Source: Tubiluchus corallicola (taxonomy: Eukaryota > Priapulida > Priapulimorpha > Priapulimorphida > Tubiluchidae). From it: a DNA stretch of 64,000 bases. Made by a program: the position numbers and the translations under genes. Position 1 is the first letter of the stretch. The number at the start of each line of letters is the position of its first letter. Where the stretch lies: assembly GCA_030141605.1 (NCBI GenBank), contig JAQGDQ010000161.1:124001-188000 (forward strand), given 5' to 3'. The notes beneath the pieces were generated by a model. It was not told where the DNA came from. It saw nothing but the letters and a program-made list of their open reading frames with translations, and searched no databases. Positions 50,731-63,412 of this stretch are shown here, piece after piece.

Positions 50731-51557
50731 CAAATATTTCTTTTATATGATATTTAAAGCTGCAACATCACAAGTAGTCGATAAACTGTGATTATGTTTA
50801 TAGGTATTAGAATGTTAGTCCCTGACATCACCAGAATACGTATCAATATCAATAAATTTATGTTGTTACTGTACTATTAGTTTCTCTTACGTATTTGCAT
50901 GTTTATCTATATGTTTCTTAAATTAAGTGTATTTGTATGTTACTCTACAGAAATACATCTAGAGCAAATTGACTGAGTTTTCATTTGTAATAAGTCTTAA
51001 CATGTCAATGATTATTTAAAGTGCTAGACATATTAGCCGTTTTGAACGATAATGAAGTAGGATTTGGCAACTCCTGTGATGCATACTTACATACTGTATT
51101 GCACATTTTGTGACCAAACATAAAACTTCCCTCCATTTGTCTAAGCATTCTAGTTTATTTGTTGCCGTAGCAATATACCCATTTGGATACTCAAGTACGC
51201 ATTAAGTTGGTTTTTAAATTACATTTTGTGATAACGGTTTTATTGCCGAGTGCTTAGTCAGTATAAAGCGCTTAAATTTCATCAGTGTGTAGAGTAGCGG
51301 ACAATATAATAGTCATAAATTCATTCTTCTGAAAACAAATTTGAATTGAAGTAACAACATTAATTTCCTGCTTGACTGCAAATTATCCTGAGATAATGAA
51401 CAAGAAATAATTTAATTGAAAAATGGTTACATTTTATCTTTTTTTATGATTGCAAATCAATTTAATTAAATTTTGCTGGTGAAACGATGTAGTGGTGGAA
51501 TATGTTCACTGAAATTTTGAAAGCAAAGGAAAACTGTGTGAAAAGGTCTGTTCTGAG

Positions 51558-51618
51558 GCTGGTTTGAACCAGGAACCTATGTATTATAAGTCTGACTCCC
51601 TGACCACTAGACGTTACA
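51558..51618 (-). repeat. tRNA-derived sequence (SINE head or pseudogene)
   Basis: On the minus strand it reads TCTAGTGGTCAGGGAGTCAG (D arm), a loop CTTATAA and a B box GGTTCAAACC. Flanking stems do not close into a functional acceptor. Confidence 0.5.
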
Positions 51619-53365
51619 GTCACTTCAGGTCTAAATTCAGCCTATAATAGTCATCTAGCAATCTAACATTTCCAAATATGAATTTACTCACATACTGACA
51701 CTAGGGTAGTCAATTATTAATTTCATTCATTTTTATGATTAATTTGGAGCTTGGAGTTAACTGATTAAGCGATTTTCATGGATAATTAATTAACTACATT
51801 TATGTAGTGTTTTACGTATTTAGCAAACACAACACGATTCGGCTGATTTATTAAATATGCCTGTCAATTAGAGACAACTTATTTTGCACATAGTGCATTT
51901 TTGTACTAAAAGCGTCTATAGTGTCAGTTTTGTTTAAAGTAATAGTTTGGTTATTATAAATTTTATTTTTAAGTTTTGACGGGCTATGCAACTTATAATA
52001 TAAATTTTTAGAAACGTGTTTTAAAAGCTTCAAGATTTGTGATAAGTGTTAAAAATTAAAATACTTATGAGTACCAGTAAAAAATTGACCATTGTCCAGT
52101 GTCCTTGACCTTTAACTGGAGATCACTATACTATTGCCTGAGCCCCTACTCAGCGAATTTGGTGACGCTATAGGTAGCATGGTTTTGGAGTTATTCACTG
52201 TCGCAGCGGAGAAATAAAGAATAAAATAAAACATCGTGTAATAGTGAGCGGGTGGGACAGCTAGAAAATTTATTGAAAAACCCCGTGTCCTGAAGGAACC
52301 CTTGCTGTGGTTGAAGCAGGAAATTGGTTCCCATCGTATTATGGAGATTATAGGCTGTACGCAGTATGAGGGATTGTCGGTCTTCTGGTTAAAATATTGA
52401 CTGTCGTCTGTATAAATATGCCACAAGGAATACCTAACTCATGTTATTGTACTGTCTGAATGAAGCAAATTCTTTACACGTTTCTAAATTATAATATCCT
52501 TTACCATCTCGAATTGTAACATTTTTGTCGATCTTGCATTATACATGAAATTTGAGGAAACTTGTTAGCGTACTGAGTAAGTTTAATGGAGGCTTGTAAA
52601 TTGGATAGCCTAATTAGACGATTAATAAGCCTCATCATCGACGAGACCTATGAAAGCGCAGCTGCAGCTGTGTTTTGATTGTAAATAAGTTCTTGCTTTC
52701 TTGCTGACCTGTATTTTAGGCACAACGTTTTGGGAAGCAAAAACAATTGACCACCCACTGTGTGACTTACTAGTTAGCCACCACCCTCTATAGTTTCTTT
52801 CTTTTAATACTTCAGTTTTTCAATCGCGCAAAAAGTGATACGTAATCAAGAAAATTCTTTCTTTCGGTGTTCCCATATACCGTAATACATATTTAACGTT
52901 TGCAAAAAATTCTCATTGCACAATTTGCACTATCACTAAGCTTTTTGTGTTTCAGCAGGGCTAAGGAAAGAAACAGGGTAGAGTGTTCAACCAAGTATAC
53001 TGGAAAAGTATTATCTCGTTTCCAAGAGACGAATTTGTTAAAAGAAGTAAAACATGCTTGAGCAGTAGTTGGTTCAACTAGATTATGGGCGAATTTTTCA
53101 TCATTATTAAACATTGTGATATTTCGGCTACGGCAGTTTTGCAATATTTTATAAGTGCTTTAGAACTTCGGGGGATCTCGGTTTATAATGATGTGCTGTG
53201 ATTTAGATGATTCTCGACTGAGGGCAGGATTCTGGTGACAAATATTGACAAATTGACGACTAATACAATAAACTGATGCGTTTAAGCAATTTTGTGAGTA
53301 TAGGCAGTCATCTACACTTCAATTTCAATTCGATTTCTTATTTTCTGCGTTGGGCCGCTTGGATG

Positions 53366-53574
53366 TAAAGTGGCGTTTACTTGCGATCAGGAATGTGTAT
53401 GCGTTATGCGGATGCGGAATCGATAAAATCGGTTTATATTGTTTTCAATGCACCCATTTATCAGACCTGTGTTTATGCGTTATTTTTTCTGCAGCTATTT
53501 CCTATTGATTTTTTTATACGTAGTTATTACACAGGTGGACAACGTATTCCGGATGGTACATAAACGCCACTTTA
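53366..53574. mobile_element. Small MITE, TA-flanked, about 30-bp imperfect terminal repeats
   Basis: Left end TAAAGTGGCGTTTACTTGCG and the reverse complement of the right end TAAAGTGGCGTTTATGTACC align on through ATC.GGAAT. Length is about 209 bp including a possible TA target duplication, as in Tc1/mariner-type elements. Non-coding. Confidence 0.7.
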
Positions 53575-55798
53575 TGAATTTGGCGTTTTAAATGGTTTTG
53601 TCTGTACAACGTCGCAGCAGCGTCTGCAGCAAAGTTGAGAATCAGGTCTTCGTGTGAATTTCAACCTCGCCTCAGTGATCGTAGGAGTTAAATTATTGTA
53701 TCTGAGCGCAAATTATTATCAGTTTTGCGATAGATACCTTGACAGCTGTTGTACAGGCCTTCAGAAGGCCAAGTTTTTCTCCTTAGGTGGTTCCTGGATT
53801 AAAAAATCAAATTATTTGACTTCTGTTCTGGCGCCCATAATTAGTTTCAGCTGCAGTTATTTAAAGCGAAAGTTTAAAAAGATCAATATAACAGCTTTAA
53901 ACTTTCTTTTACACATTTTATGTATTATGTGTTGGCAATTTTATCCGTATACTAACACAACTGATATCTATTTTAGGTCTGATGAATAAAACTTAGTCTA
54001 GCAGTTAACAGCGTTCGCATATTAACGTCTGTGCACTTAAAACGTATTTACAAGCGTCTCTTTCTCAAGGTTTTAATGTTGAATACCTGAGTGTCAGCTT
54101 CTAGCATGCTGTTTGTTGAGCGCAGACGATCGTTTCGACAAAAAATGCCCTTACCAATGCTAAAAATCAAGTCAAAAGAAATAATCAGTACGTTTATGAT
54201 GCTGCAATAGCAAGGCACAAAAAATCATTACAAAATCAAATGAGTGAAATTTAAGTTACCAGCATATGAATAGAAATAACCTTAAAGAAAGGTTCTATGA
54301 AAAATGTTGGAAAGATAAACAGAAGTGGTGCTGACAAGACACTGGCATAGCTTTATGATACAGTGTCTAGCTTTATACTGGATTACTGCTGTGTTTACCT
54401 GTCTTGAGAGCGGAATTCTTTTATTTTAGAATTCTGCCTGCAAAATGTATAGCGGGCAAATAATGATAATGAAAACTTCACTATAGTTAATACTGTAGAT
54501 TTTTTCAAAACATAAATTTTAATTATACATGGTTAATTGGTTTATTGCTACATAAACAAGCAGTACAGTAATCTACTGGACCATTAAGCCTACATTCTCT
54601 AATAAGAATTTTTATGTTCACATTTCTCCAGCCTGCAATGGTAAATGTAATTCAACTCGCATACAATAAACATCAGTCTATTTGTGGACAACACAACTTG
54701 TTGCTAAATTCTTGCTCATCTGTATACAATAAAAAATTTCCCATGCGGAATGGCTTAGCTGTTTTATGTATTTGGCACCCCGCAGACCTAGTTATCCTTT
54801 TCCTGCTAAATTACGTTGTATTGTATCATGATGCTCAGTTGGGGAGGGGTGAAGTTCCCATGTGGTACACAGAACAGTAGCTCTCTTGCTGTTGAGGTCT
54901 TTCCGATCGTCAATCCTGAATACTGAATCCTTTTGTTACTAACAGCTCTATACATACCGGGAAAGCTTTCACCATCTTATTAAGTCTTACTCTTTTTAGG
55001 GTAACAATAAAAACACATCTGCTCAATGCGTATTGTGTGTTGAAGGTTACAGTATGCAAAATTCATGATGTGAATTAAGTTACGAGCAAAAATCGGAACT
55101 TTTTATTTGGAAGAGTTTCTTGTTGACGAAAGGGCTAAATGTGGGTTTACAAAGTTGGGTTAAAGTGCCTGGGCACTAGAAAGTCTGTATGCTGTCAAAA
55201 GTTTTGACGTACATCTAGTACATACAGAACTAGATATATAGGCATCTTCTGGTAGAGCAGTTTAAAACACGTTTTTCAGTTTAGTTCACCAAAGCTCAGT
55301 AATGCATCTTAATTTAGCTTATCATTTAGCTTTGCTGCTGCTTCACATTATTAATTCTAATCTGGAAGTTCCTACACGCAAGACGGCCTTTCACTCGGAG
55401 TTTTTATCTCTGGAATTCTTAATCAAAAACTTGTTTAAATTGCTAATTTACAAGTCTCGCTTGTTTTTAAAGACGAGCAACAACCAATACCGTACCATCG
55501 TTAAAAGCTGAATATATAGCTATATAGAATTCTTGTTTTTTGCTCTTATACTATATCCCCTGATCCTAGGTTCCGTGGCCCCTATAGCTTGTTTCATTCG
55601 TTTGTGATAATTTACACGAAAAAAACAAATTACTGTAAATCAAGAAAAGAAAAAAATAGATCGCATCTTTAAAACCCACGCACTATAATAACTGTTGTAA
55701 TGATAATTTACGCAGGATTTTCTTGCATTCCGAAAATAAGTTTTACATTAAATTGCCCTGGGACAGGTACAGTATGTGAGTCATCGATGAACTTTTAA

Positions 55799-55842
55799 CC
55801 AATGAGGCGTCTATCTGACGTCAGCGCTCAGCGCCAGCCAAT
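55799..55842 (+). promoter_or_regulatory. CCAAT boxes flanking a palindromic CRE upstream of the RHOU-like gene
   Basis: CCAAT at 55799-55803, a full cAMP-response element TGACGTCA at 55816-55823 and another CCAAT at 55838-55842 lie within 44 bp, about 430-470 bp upstream of the start codon. This cluster in a locally GC-richer stretch marks a probable core promoter with NF-Y and CREB/ATF inputs. The transcription start is not determined. Confidence 0.6.
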
Positions 55843-56143
55843 CAATGAAAGTGGAGAGTGCGTCTCGTTGCGCTGGCTTTAGCTGTACATGCAAAAGTCA
55901 TGCATTCACAATTTGCTAATACAGTACCCACGCAGACGTTTCACAGTTCAGTAGTTGAGTTTATTTCTGTATATTTCGTGGAAAATAGTTGAAAACGGTG
56001 ACGTTTTACATTAGTACAGTCTTACTGCATTTTTGAGCATCATTAATCAGTTACCATCAGTTAAAATTTGGATAAATCTTACTCAACTTGAATAAGCTCA
56101 CTTGTTTTGCGGAAAGTGCAAAACTGCGTGCTTGTCTGTAACC

Positions 56144-56170
56144 ATGATTTTGTGGCGATTTCTCGAGTAA
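56144..56170 (+). promoter_or_regulatory. Upstream ORF in the RHOU-like 5' leader
   Basis: ATG with the favourable context ACCATGA starts an eight-codon ORF ending in TAA, about 100 bp before the main start. It could lower translation if the leader is unspliced here. The sequence GAGTAAGT at its end could also be a splice donor, which would change the leader. Confidence 0.35.
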
Positions 56171-56267
56171 GTTTTTTGTTATATCAATAAAGAACGCTGG
56201 ATAAAGAACTTGAACGTCGCAGCAATAGTGAATTTGTTTTCAAATTTTATAAGAAGGTGATGTTGAA

Positions 56268-59200
56268 ATGCCTCCACATATGCAAGATCATAACCACAGC
56301 GCACAAGTTCCAGCCGCATTGGCATTTCTAGTGGATCCTTCAGTACAGTCGGATGATGGGGGAGCCGGAACACGAGTCAAATGTGTTTTAGTGGGAGATG
56401 GAGCTATAGGCAAAACCAGCTTAGTGGTTAGTTACACAACAAATGGTTATCCGACAGAATATGTACCCACTGCGTTCGACAATTATTCAGGTTAGTATTT
56501 TTATTGTTGACTTTTAATTGTTGCCCTGACGCCATAAAATCCTCCATTTGTTGTTTTTATGTATCCTTTATATAATTTCCCTTTCAATTGCACTGATTTG
56601 TAGGACTATAACATCATTACTGCGTACGTCCTGTGACATTCACGACTATGGACGTGATGTCGAAATTGTACAATTGTTGTTTGGCTAAAATGGTTAAAAC
56701 AGGACAGAGACACTTATTTACAGTCACTGGGACAAAAGACAACATTAGCTATAGGCTACTATAACCGATTCTTAACGAATACAACAACACTCTGATACGT
56801 CACGAATAAATAACACAGATAACAACTGTTTGTGCCAATTCAGGTGGTCGTGAGATTCGAACTCCGGTTGCAAGCAGAGAAGCACCTACAGTCCGTTATC
56901 TTAACCACTCGGCCACCCGTACTGACGATATAATTAACATATAATTAAAATAAACAGAATATTTTGTTTCTCAGTATTGGCTTAAAGTCTTACAGGTGTT
57001 TAATGCTAACATGACAAATCAGAATGCACCCTATTAATGTTGACAGTGTTATGTATGTACTGGTAACTTGAACATTGAACACGTGTGAATTCATAGCATG
57101 CAGACTCACACATACAAGGAAAGATTTATGCATCTGAATGTACATTTGCCAACATTAACAAGTCGTATATCCACACGCACATGTTGTTTATAGTTCCCTA
57201 AAACAGCTCCTGACTTTGTTGATTATTATATTGTAGGGTAAACTGCAAACAGAAAGTAAACATTCGTGCCATGATCTGGCGATTGCGAAAATCCCAAGTC
57301 GATTAACTCGATTCGTATTACAAATTTGAAAATTGCGTTGTTTACATTATGCTGGGATAATGTGTAATGAATTATTTTTTGTGCTGTTTGTACATTTCGC
57401 TCGGTCTAATAGGGGAATAATATACATGTAAATCGTTCAAAATTCAAGAAATCTTTTAGGCCTTCAAGAAATTTCTCTGAAATACCAAATTTGCAAATTT
57501 TGATGTTACTTTTGAGAAAATTTTTCACAAATTCAGAAAATCTAGGACTTCACATGTATAGACATTTATTTTCAGAGTACAATTTACCTTCTAATTATTT
57601 ATCATCTTCTAATCAAGATATCGACAATCGTTAATAGTTTTACTATATACTTAGATGTCGTTATATACATGTAAATATATTATATGAATACAATCTCCGT
57701 ACTGTTGTAAGTTATGATTCATTAAATTAAAACTACATTAAAGTTGCACAGTGTGCAATAAATGGCTTGTTTGTACATTGAACAACCTTCTAGATTCGCC
57801 GGTTTTATATAAAGCTAAAGAGTAGTGAGAGTCATCATAACGTCTGGAGGTCTAAAGTCATTGATAAGTAATGACCCATAAAAAGCATGTACAGCAAACG
57901 TAGGCCTGCACTTGCAGTCACTGTGATCGTCTGACATTTTTACTGTAGTTGACTGTTGTAACTTGTTAATCTGTACTGCATGAAACCTGTGAGGAAAAAC
58001 ATGTGACGTTGTTAACGCAGTACCTTTTGTTGCCTCGTCCTTGGAAGTTGCCTCTTATTTGTCATTTAAGGTGAATAAAATTTGCTTTTGGGAGTACGGT
58101 ATTAGTGTCTGTTATTATTCGTCTTCGCTCTTCACCAACCGTACAAGTGTTTGCACAGTACCTCAAGTTTTCCGCTGCCAAAACCTTTTTATGATCGCGT
58201 CCACTTCATCCACTGGTCAAACATTTGGTCTGACCCTGTTCTCGGACAGTTTCCTGGGAACTGACCACTACTCTAAATATAGTTGGTGGGAAAGAGTGAG
58301 CTTTGTGAATGGGTCTAACACTCTTGGCATTCGTGCGGACATATCGGTTTATCTCCTTAATTGTTCCTTCTCTGCTTGGCTTGACCTCTATGCAGATTTA
58401 AGCTAATTTATCTTCAGCACTATTGTTAGAGCATTTAAGGGGCTAGCTAAAATAATGGCGTATAGTATTTGTCTACCCGTGGTGTGATAAGCAGACTACG
58501 CATTCTTGCTTGTAATGGAATTCTGTCAATGTACATTATGTAAGGTTAGAAGATGGTAGCACTTAAGCTAATTGAAAATATTCCGTTCTTTAAGCGTATT
58601 GCTGTCCTAAGTATTGATTGAAAACCTGACCTTTATAAGAAAATATTGTTCGAAATTTCAGTATGGCTAAAAGAGAGCGTAATTTTCATTATTTCAAGTG
58701 TGGATTTATGAGTGGACTGTGACGTAAACTCACTAAAATTCGTGTTTCTGCTTGGAGACTATCTTTATACAACTTTTTTATAAAACGAATTTTCCGTTTT
58801 TATATCTCTCTGAGTGCTATCTTTTCGTTTCAAAAATATACTTTGTGCAAGATGCTGTGCCATTAATGGACATTTTTTATAATGGTCTTTTCTCACAAGT
58901 TCTCACAACTCTCAATGGTTTCTCTCTCACAATTTACGTCCACCTCCGAAAGACCATGATAGAAGTACTATTTATCCTTCATTTTGAGAATGAATTACCT
59001 GGTAGTAAAATTGATGTGAAAATAGCTTAAATAAATTAAGTTCAGGGTTATGTCAAGCTTTACTGGTTGAATGCTGTCATACTGGTTTTTTAAGCTCACT
59101 TTGATCTTATGGCATTTTTAGGAATTTTGCGTCGCAATTTTTGTTTTAAACGGAAGCGTTTAACCTGTGCTGTAGTTGATAACAAAGTTTGATAGATATT

Positions 59201-59746
59201 TAAATGCATCTATTCTGTTATTCTGCCGCTAGTCTGTAGCCTTTTAGTTGCATGCACTTTCGCTATACATTTGAATGAGATGAAGTAATAGAAGTTTAGT
59301 TTTGCTGTACATAAAGTCAACTACGCAAGAACGTGCATAGAAAGTTTATGTTCTAGTGACTTCTATGGTATTTTCTGTGGCGATGCAAGCTCATACAATA
59401 GTACATGTTCACCTAAATTCATCATCTACAGGTCCCTACTGTTATAATGTTTAACAGCCCTGGACATTAACTCAACTGGTTTTTTGTTGAAACACAAGAT
59501 AACCAGCATCAAAGCCAGTTTATTTTAACTTTACTGTGTCTTAATGACAGTTTATTTGCACCCTTCATGTTAATAATGAATTAAATGTATCGTTGAAATA
59601 ATAACGAACGATAACACTGAAAATTTATGATAATTAATATGCTTTGCGATGACTGCTTCAACTATATTAAATGGTTTTTGTTTTCAGTTGTGGTTACAGT
59701 GGACAATCAACCAGTAAGAATTCAACTCTGTGATACTGCCGGACAG
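56268..59746 (+). CDS. RHOU: RHOU/Wrch-1-like Rho GTPase, first two coding exons, 3'-partial
   Basis: Atypical Rho GTPase of the RhoU/RhoV group, acting at membranes on PAK kinases, cell shape and adhesion. Exons: 56268-56490 and 59688-59746. An in-frame TAA at 56250-56252 fixes the start. Residues 37-94 are conserved: [20 protein letters not shown] (P-loop 43-50, Thr50), switch I with Thr68 in YVPTAFDNY, and DTAGQ at 90-94 with the catalytic Gln. [16 protein letters not shown] and TAFDNYS point to RHOU more than RHOV. The 36-residue N-terminal extension lacks the PxxP motifs of the human protein. The rest of the G domain and the C-terminal lipidation region are beyond the window, whose final bases (TGTGTTACAG) look like the next acceptor. 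Confidence 0.93.
56491..59687. other. RHOU-like intron 1 (3.2 kb)
   Basis: Apart from the tRNA-like sequence at 56843-56922 nothing is recognised. The 121-codon open frame at 58041-58406 has no family features and is probably chance. Confidence 0.55.
56843..56922 (-). repeat. tRNA-like sequence (SINE head or tRNA pseudogene)
   Basis: On the minus strand it starts GTACGGGTGGCCGAGTGG, with a perfect A box TGGCCGAGTGG and the TTAAG D-loop typical of Leu/Ser/Tyr tRNAs, and ends with GAGTTCGAATC as B box. The anticodon stem and acceptor do not pair properly, so a live tRNA is unlikely. Confidence 0.55.
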
Positions 59747-60284
59747 GTGAGAAATTTTGAACAAATATCAAAAGTCTGGCCCCCTTAAAGTTAAAACTTA
59801 CTGATTCTCATTCTTTTTCTAGTATATACTTATACAGTTTGTCTTTGATGTTTGATTTCCACCGCTTGTCCTTGAGTAACCAGATTTACAGGATCCTACT
59901 GTTATTCTGTAATTTAGACGCTAGCTTAACATTTAATTATAGGAATGGAAAAACTCTTCCAAAAATTGCGAACATGGTAACTGTGTACTTGACTATTGTG
60001 TTGATTTTTTGGTTGTCAATTTTGGTACTGATTTGCTAGCGGTTAACCTACGCAGAGTTAATTTCTTACGTTTCACAAAGTACAGTGCGCAGATCCCTTT
60101 ATCGTCTTATAGGTAGTTGTTATTTTCTAGAAGCTGTTTATTGTTGGGCCCGATTTGCATCCTAAATATTATGCAAGTCGTTGTTAAAGGTTAAAACCCC
60201 CTTACAAATACTGTAAAGTTGTTGCTTACAAAGCGCGATTTGCTGTCCGTGTAAAAGACGCGCGTTAAACTTTATTAGGTATTT

Positions 60285-60592
60285 CAGCGCTGAATTATCT
60301 TATAGACTGCCGCCTAGGGCCCCTAAAACTTTGACCCTCAAGCTGTGATAAAAAATCGGTTTTTTTAGTACGGTTGTGTTGAAGTATCTGCTAATTTGGT
60401 TTACAAATAATAATTTAAAAGAATTTCTTTTATTGACAAACAAAAGGTAACTATTCCAGCTTATTTAAAGAATTTGCAATAAGCTACTTCATACTATGTA
60501 AATGTCGATGTCACGACTAAAAATATTCAAGACGGGTTCGGGTTAGAGGATGGCAGCCCTATGGGGCCCCTAAAAGGATATAATCCGGCCCT
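60285..60592. mobile_element. hAT-like MITE, family 1, diverged copy
   Basis: Left end CAGCGCTGAATTATCTTATA and right end GGATATAATCCGGCCCT are degraded inverted repeats followed by TAGGGCCCC and GGGGCCCC blocks. The interior TTTTATTGACAAACAAA is shared with 1-168. Target duplications are not clear. Confidence 0.7.
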
Positions 60593-61247
60593 CATTATAG
60601 TGTTTATAGAAGTACGTACATGTAAAAAAATAAACATGTACGTATGCACCATAAACAAACAAACTTGTACATTCCTGCATTTTAGTTATATGGTAGGCCT
60701 AATTTACACTTTATTGGATAGACGGTTTTGTTTGTACAACAAATGCCGGTGTCCCATCAATGTGCCTCTCGTAATACCTGTACAAGAAACGTAAGATCAA
60801 TAAATAGATTGTATAAAGAAATCACAGAACTGAACCTAAAAGTTGATAATCATATTATATAGTTCAAGGTCATTGTACAATGTATAAGCAGGATCTACAT
60901 TGTACGTAACAGATAAACAATTTTGAGAATTTTTCGTGGGCGGCGCCCCTTCCTTCACCGTCCCGTTAGAACTTTCGTTATTTACATCTGAATTTAAAGA
61001 CGTCACTACCCTGAAACCATTTATGATGCTTGCCTTCCATTATTTCTAATCGTTGGTCGCCATCCTTGTATCTGCTTGTTGATAACGTTCGTGATTAACC
61101 GGGGTCATTGCTTCGTAAATAGTACACAAACTAGCAAACGACACATGTTTACTGTGTACGCGCTTGTGCGTGCGTATATGTGTGCGTGCACGAACTCCAA
61201 AACATTTTCTGAGATTTACTTACAAGCATCTAATTAGAACCATAATA

Positions 61248-61300
61248 GCAAGGAATGATCCTGGACCCAAATAGCAAGGAATGATCCTGGACCCAATCAG
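61248..61300. repeat. Tandem duplication, two 27-bp units
   Basis: The unit AATAGCAAGGAATGATCCTG plus GACCCA occurs twice back to back with no difference apart from the junction. Confidence 0.9.
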
Positions 61301-61929
61301 TTCCTAATCGTACATTTACATTCTAGAGAAATTAATTCTTCAAAAGCTGCCAGAATTGGCCTAAATTCTATTTTAAAATTAAATTTTATTTTTTTTAAGA
61401 TTATTTTATTAAATTTAGGCTTAAATTTGTTTGAGCAGGCGGTAAATATTGGTAAAAGCATAGCGAACGCCTTCAAAAGTGGTCCTTGTGATGGTCAAAA
61501 AAATTTCACATAAGTGTTCACATAGCAAATAAATGTTCTTGCTCCATACTTCATAAAACTACATTTTGTTTATAAATTAGATGAGAGACAAAGTTACAAC
61601 AATTTTCAGAAGTGTATTTCTCAATTGCATTTATATGCAAAAATTGTGCTTTATTTTCTCTCAATAATCCTAAACTTCTTAAACCAGTTATACAATTCTC
61701 GTCCATTCCCTATTACTTCATCTGAGCTCTCTATCATCAGCATCATATTCTTAGCATGGCTGTAATAATATTTCTACATAAAATATTCAATATTCAATCA
61801 CATTACAGGAAATTCCTGTAGGAACCTGATTCCCACATTGGTTAGATTAATGGTATTTATGATGCTTAATTGCCGTGTAAGCCGGAATCTAGCAGTTATT
61901 GACAGACCCACAGTTCGCTTTTAATGTCG

Positions 61930-62050
61930 AGTGACTGGTTCTGGGACCAGAATCTAGGCATTTGTCTGTTGTAATCTTCTAACCTGAAACTCTGAAATGG
62001 CAGAGGTGTTTTAACCATGATTGGTGTGTATCCCTCGTGCGTAGCCGCCC
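61930..62050 (+). repeat. Possible dispersed repeat (partner 27250-27360)
   Basis: See the partner segment for shared blocks. Low-level similarity, unknown class. Confidence 0.35.
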
Positions 62051-63392
62051 ATTCATTTACAAACTAACCTGCTTAACTATCATAGCAAAGTACTCACCGT
62101 GACCACTCAGTTATTTTTCCCCACAACGTGGTGTTAGCTACATTTGAATATTATGCGTTCATTTTCTATCATATACAAGCTGCATATTACACAGCGCATT
62201 ATATCATATGCATTTGGAACTTTTAAGCCCCAGTATTAATGTAGTGTCCATAAAACGTACATTAAAACAGAATATAATCACTTTCATCCCTTTGGAAAGG
62301 TTGGGCATCTGGTAAATATACTTTAATAAAGGTAATTTTAGCTGGTCTTAACACCAACACGTAAAGCACTGCATCATTGGAAAAATGCTGAACATTGTTA
62401 TTTCACGCGTACTCGTAAAAATTCACTGTCTTTATATTTAATGTTTTACTATATAGATCATTTTTGATGAGATGCTACTATGATGATGAGATTCTTAATA
62501 GCAGTCTATCTAAAGCTGCTGTTAAATAATATGTTTATTTGGCGACAAAGGCTCAGCGAAGGAATTTTTGACTTTGAGCTGCATTCTGCCGAGGAGCACA
62601 AACTTAGCATGTTTAGCAATAATAGTCACGGTTAGTTGTCAATAATTATTCGTCTCCATAAAGCGGATAATTATTTGCATGAATGAATAATACCGAAATA
62701 ACTAGGTGTTTGTCACGTTCGACCTGTTATGAATCATGGTTGTTTGTGAGATTTTGTCGGTACACACCCTCAGTCTACCTCATGAGTAATACATAAAGTG
62801 GTACAGACCGAGAGGCAGCGCTAAGCTAACACTGTAGGCAGTTGTTGGTGACAATTTAGGCTTGTAAATTGAGTGGCTAGGTCCTATTGTGAACACGCCT
62901 TTATAGGGTTCAAAGTATGTATTTTTCTGCACCGTCGTATTGATAACTGAACATATTTGTGCACTAGTGCTGTACACAGTACGCCGCCATTGGTTGCTAT
63001 GATGTCGGCGCCCTAGAACAGCTGGTGTTAATCTTGATCGATTAAATTAAATTACGCCGGAAACAGTGGTTCAACCGAGAAACCAATAGACGTAATTAAC
63101 ATTGTGTACCTAGCGTTGAACGTAGGAATTAATCAACAAGGCATGTCATACTCATCGATTTCCAATTAATCATATTTGTAACGTTTTAAAAGTATTTCAG
63201 ACTTGTCGGCATTTAAGTATGTAGGTCAAAAGAAACGTAATAAAAAGCGCAGTGCTACTTGTAAACACAGTTCTTTTAAAAGTAGAAACTTTCAGATGGG
63301 CAACCATCCATGTCACAGTTTCTTTTCTATTCACTGCTCGAGATTTAACGCTTCTTTGCCCATCCAAAGGTCCGTTTGCAATTGTTGCCCAG

Positions 63393-63412
63393 ATATATAT
63401 ATATATATATAT
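63393..63412. repeat. TA dinucleotide run
   Basis: About ten TA units; short open frames crossing it are artefacts. Confidence 0.9.

Larger units (their letters stand above)
49374..55798. other. Intergenic region between ABHD12 and the RHOU-like gene
   Basis: No gene recognised. Poly(A) signal candidates for ABHD12 are AATAAA at 49543-49548 and 49709-49714. Contents are a GT array (50632-50730), a tRNA-derived repeat (51558-51618) and a small MITE (53366-53574). The remainder is AT-rich and unidentified. Confidence 0.55.

Noticed and set aside
50591-50791. 66-codon frame with a Cys-Val run
   Set aside because: Translation of the GT microsatellite.
52080-52110. Repeat related to the TGTCCAGTGT motif at 34550-34575
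   Set aside because: Only a dozen shared bases; not enough for a repeat call.
56843-56922. Functional tRNA gene on the minus strand
   Set aside because: The A and B boxes are good, but the acceptor and anticodon stems do not pair; a pseudogene or SINE head is more likely. The other three tRNA-like segments were rejected as live tRNAs for the same reason.
58041-58406. 121-codon open frame in RHOU-like intron 1
   Set aside because: The longest unexplained frame nearby, but it shows no domain, signal peptide or flanking splice sites that join it to the gene; chance is likelier.
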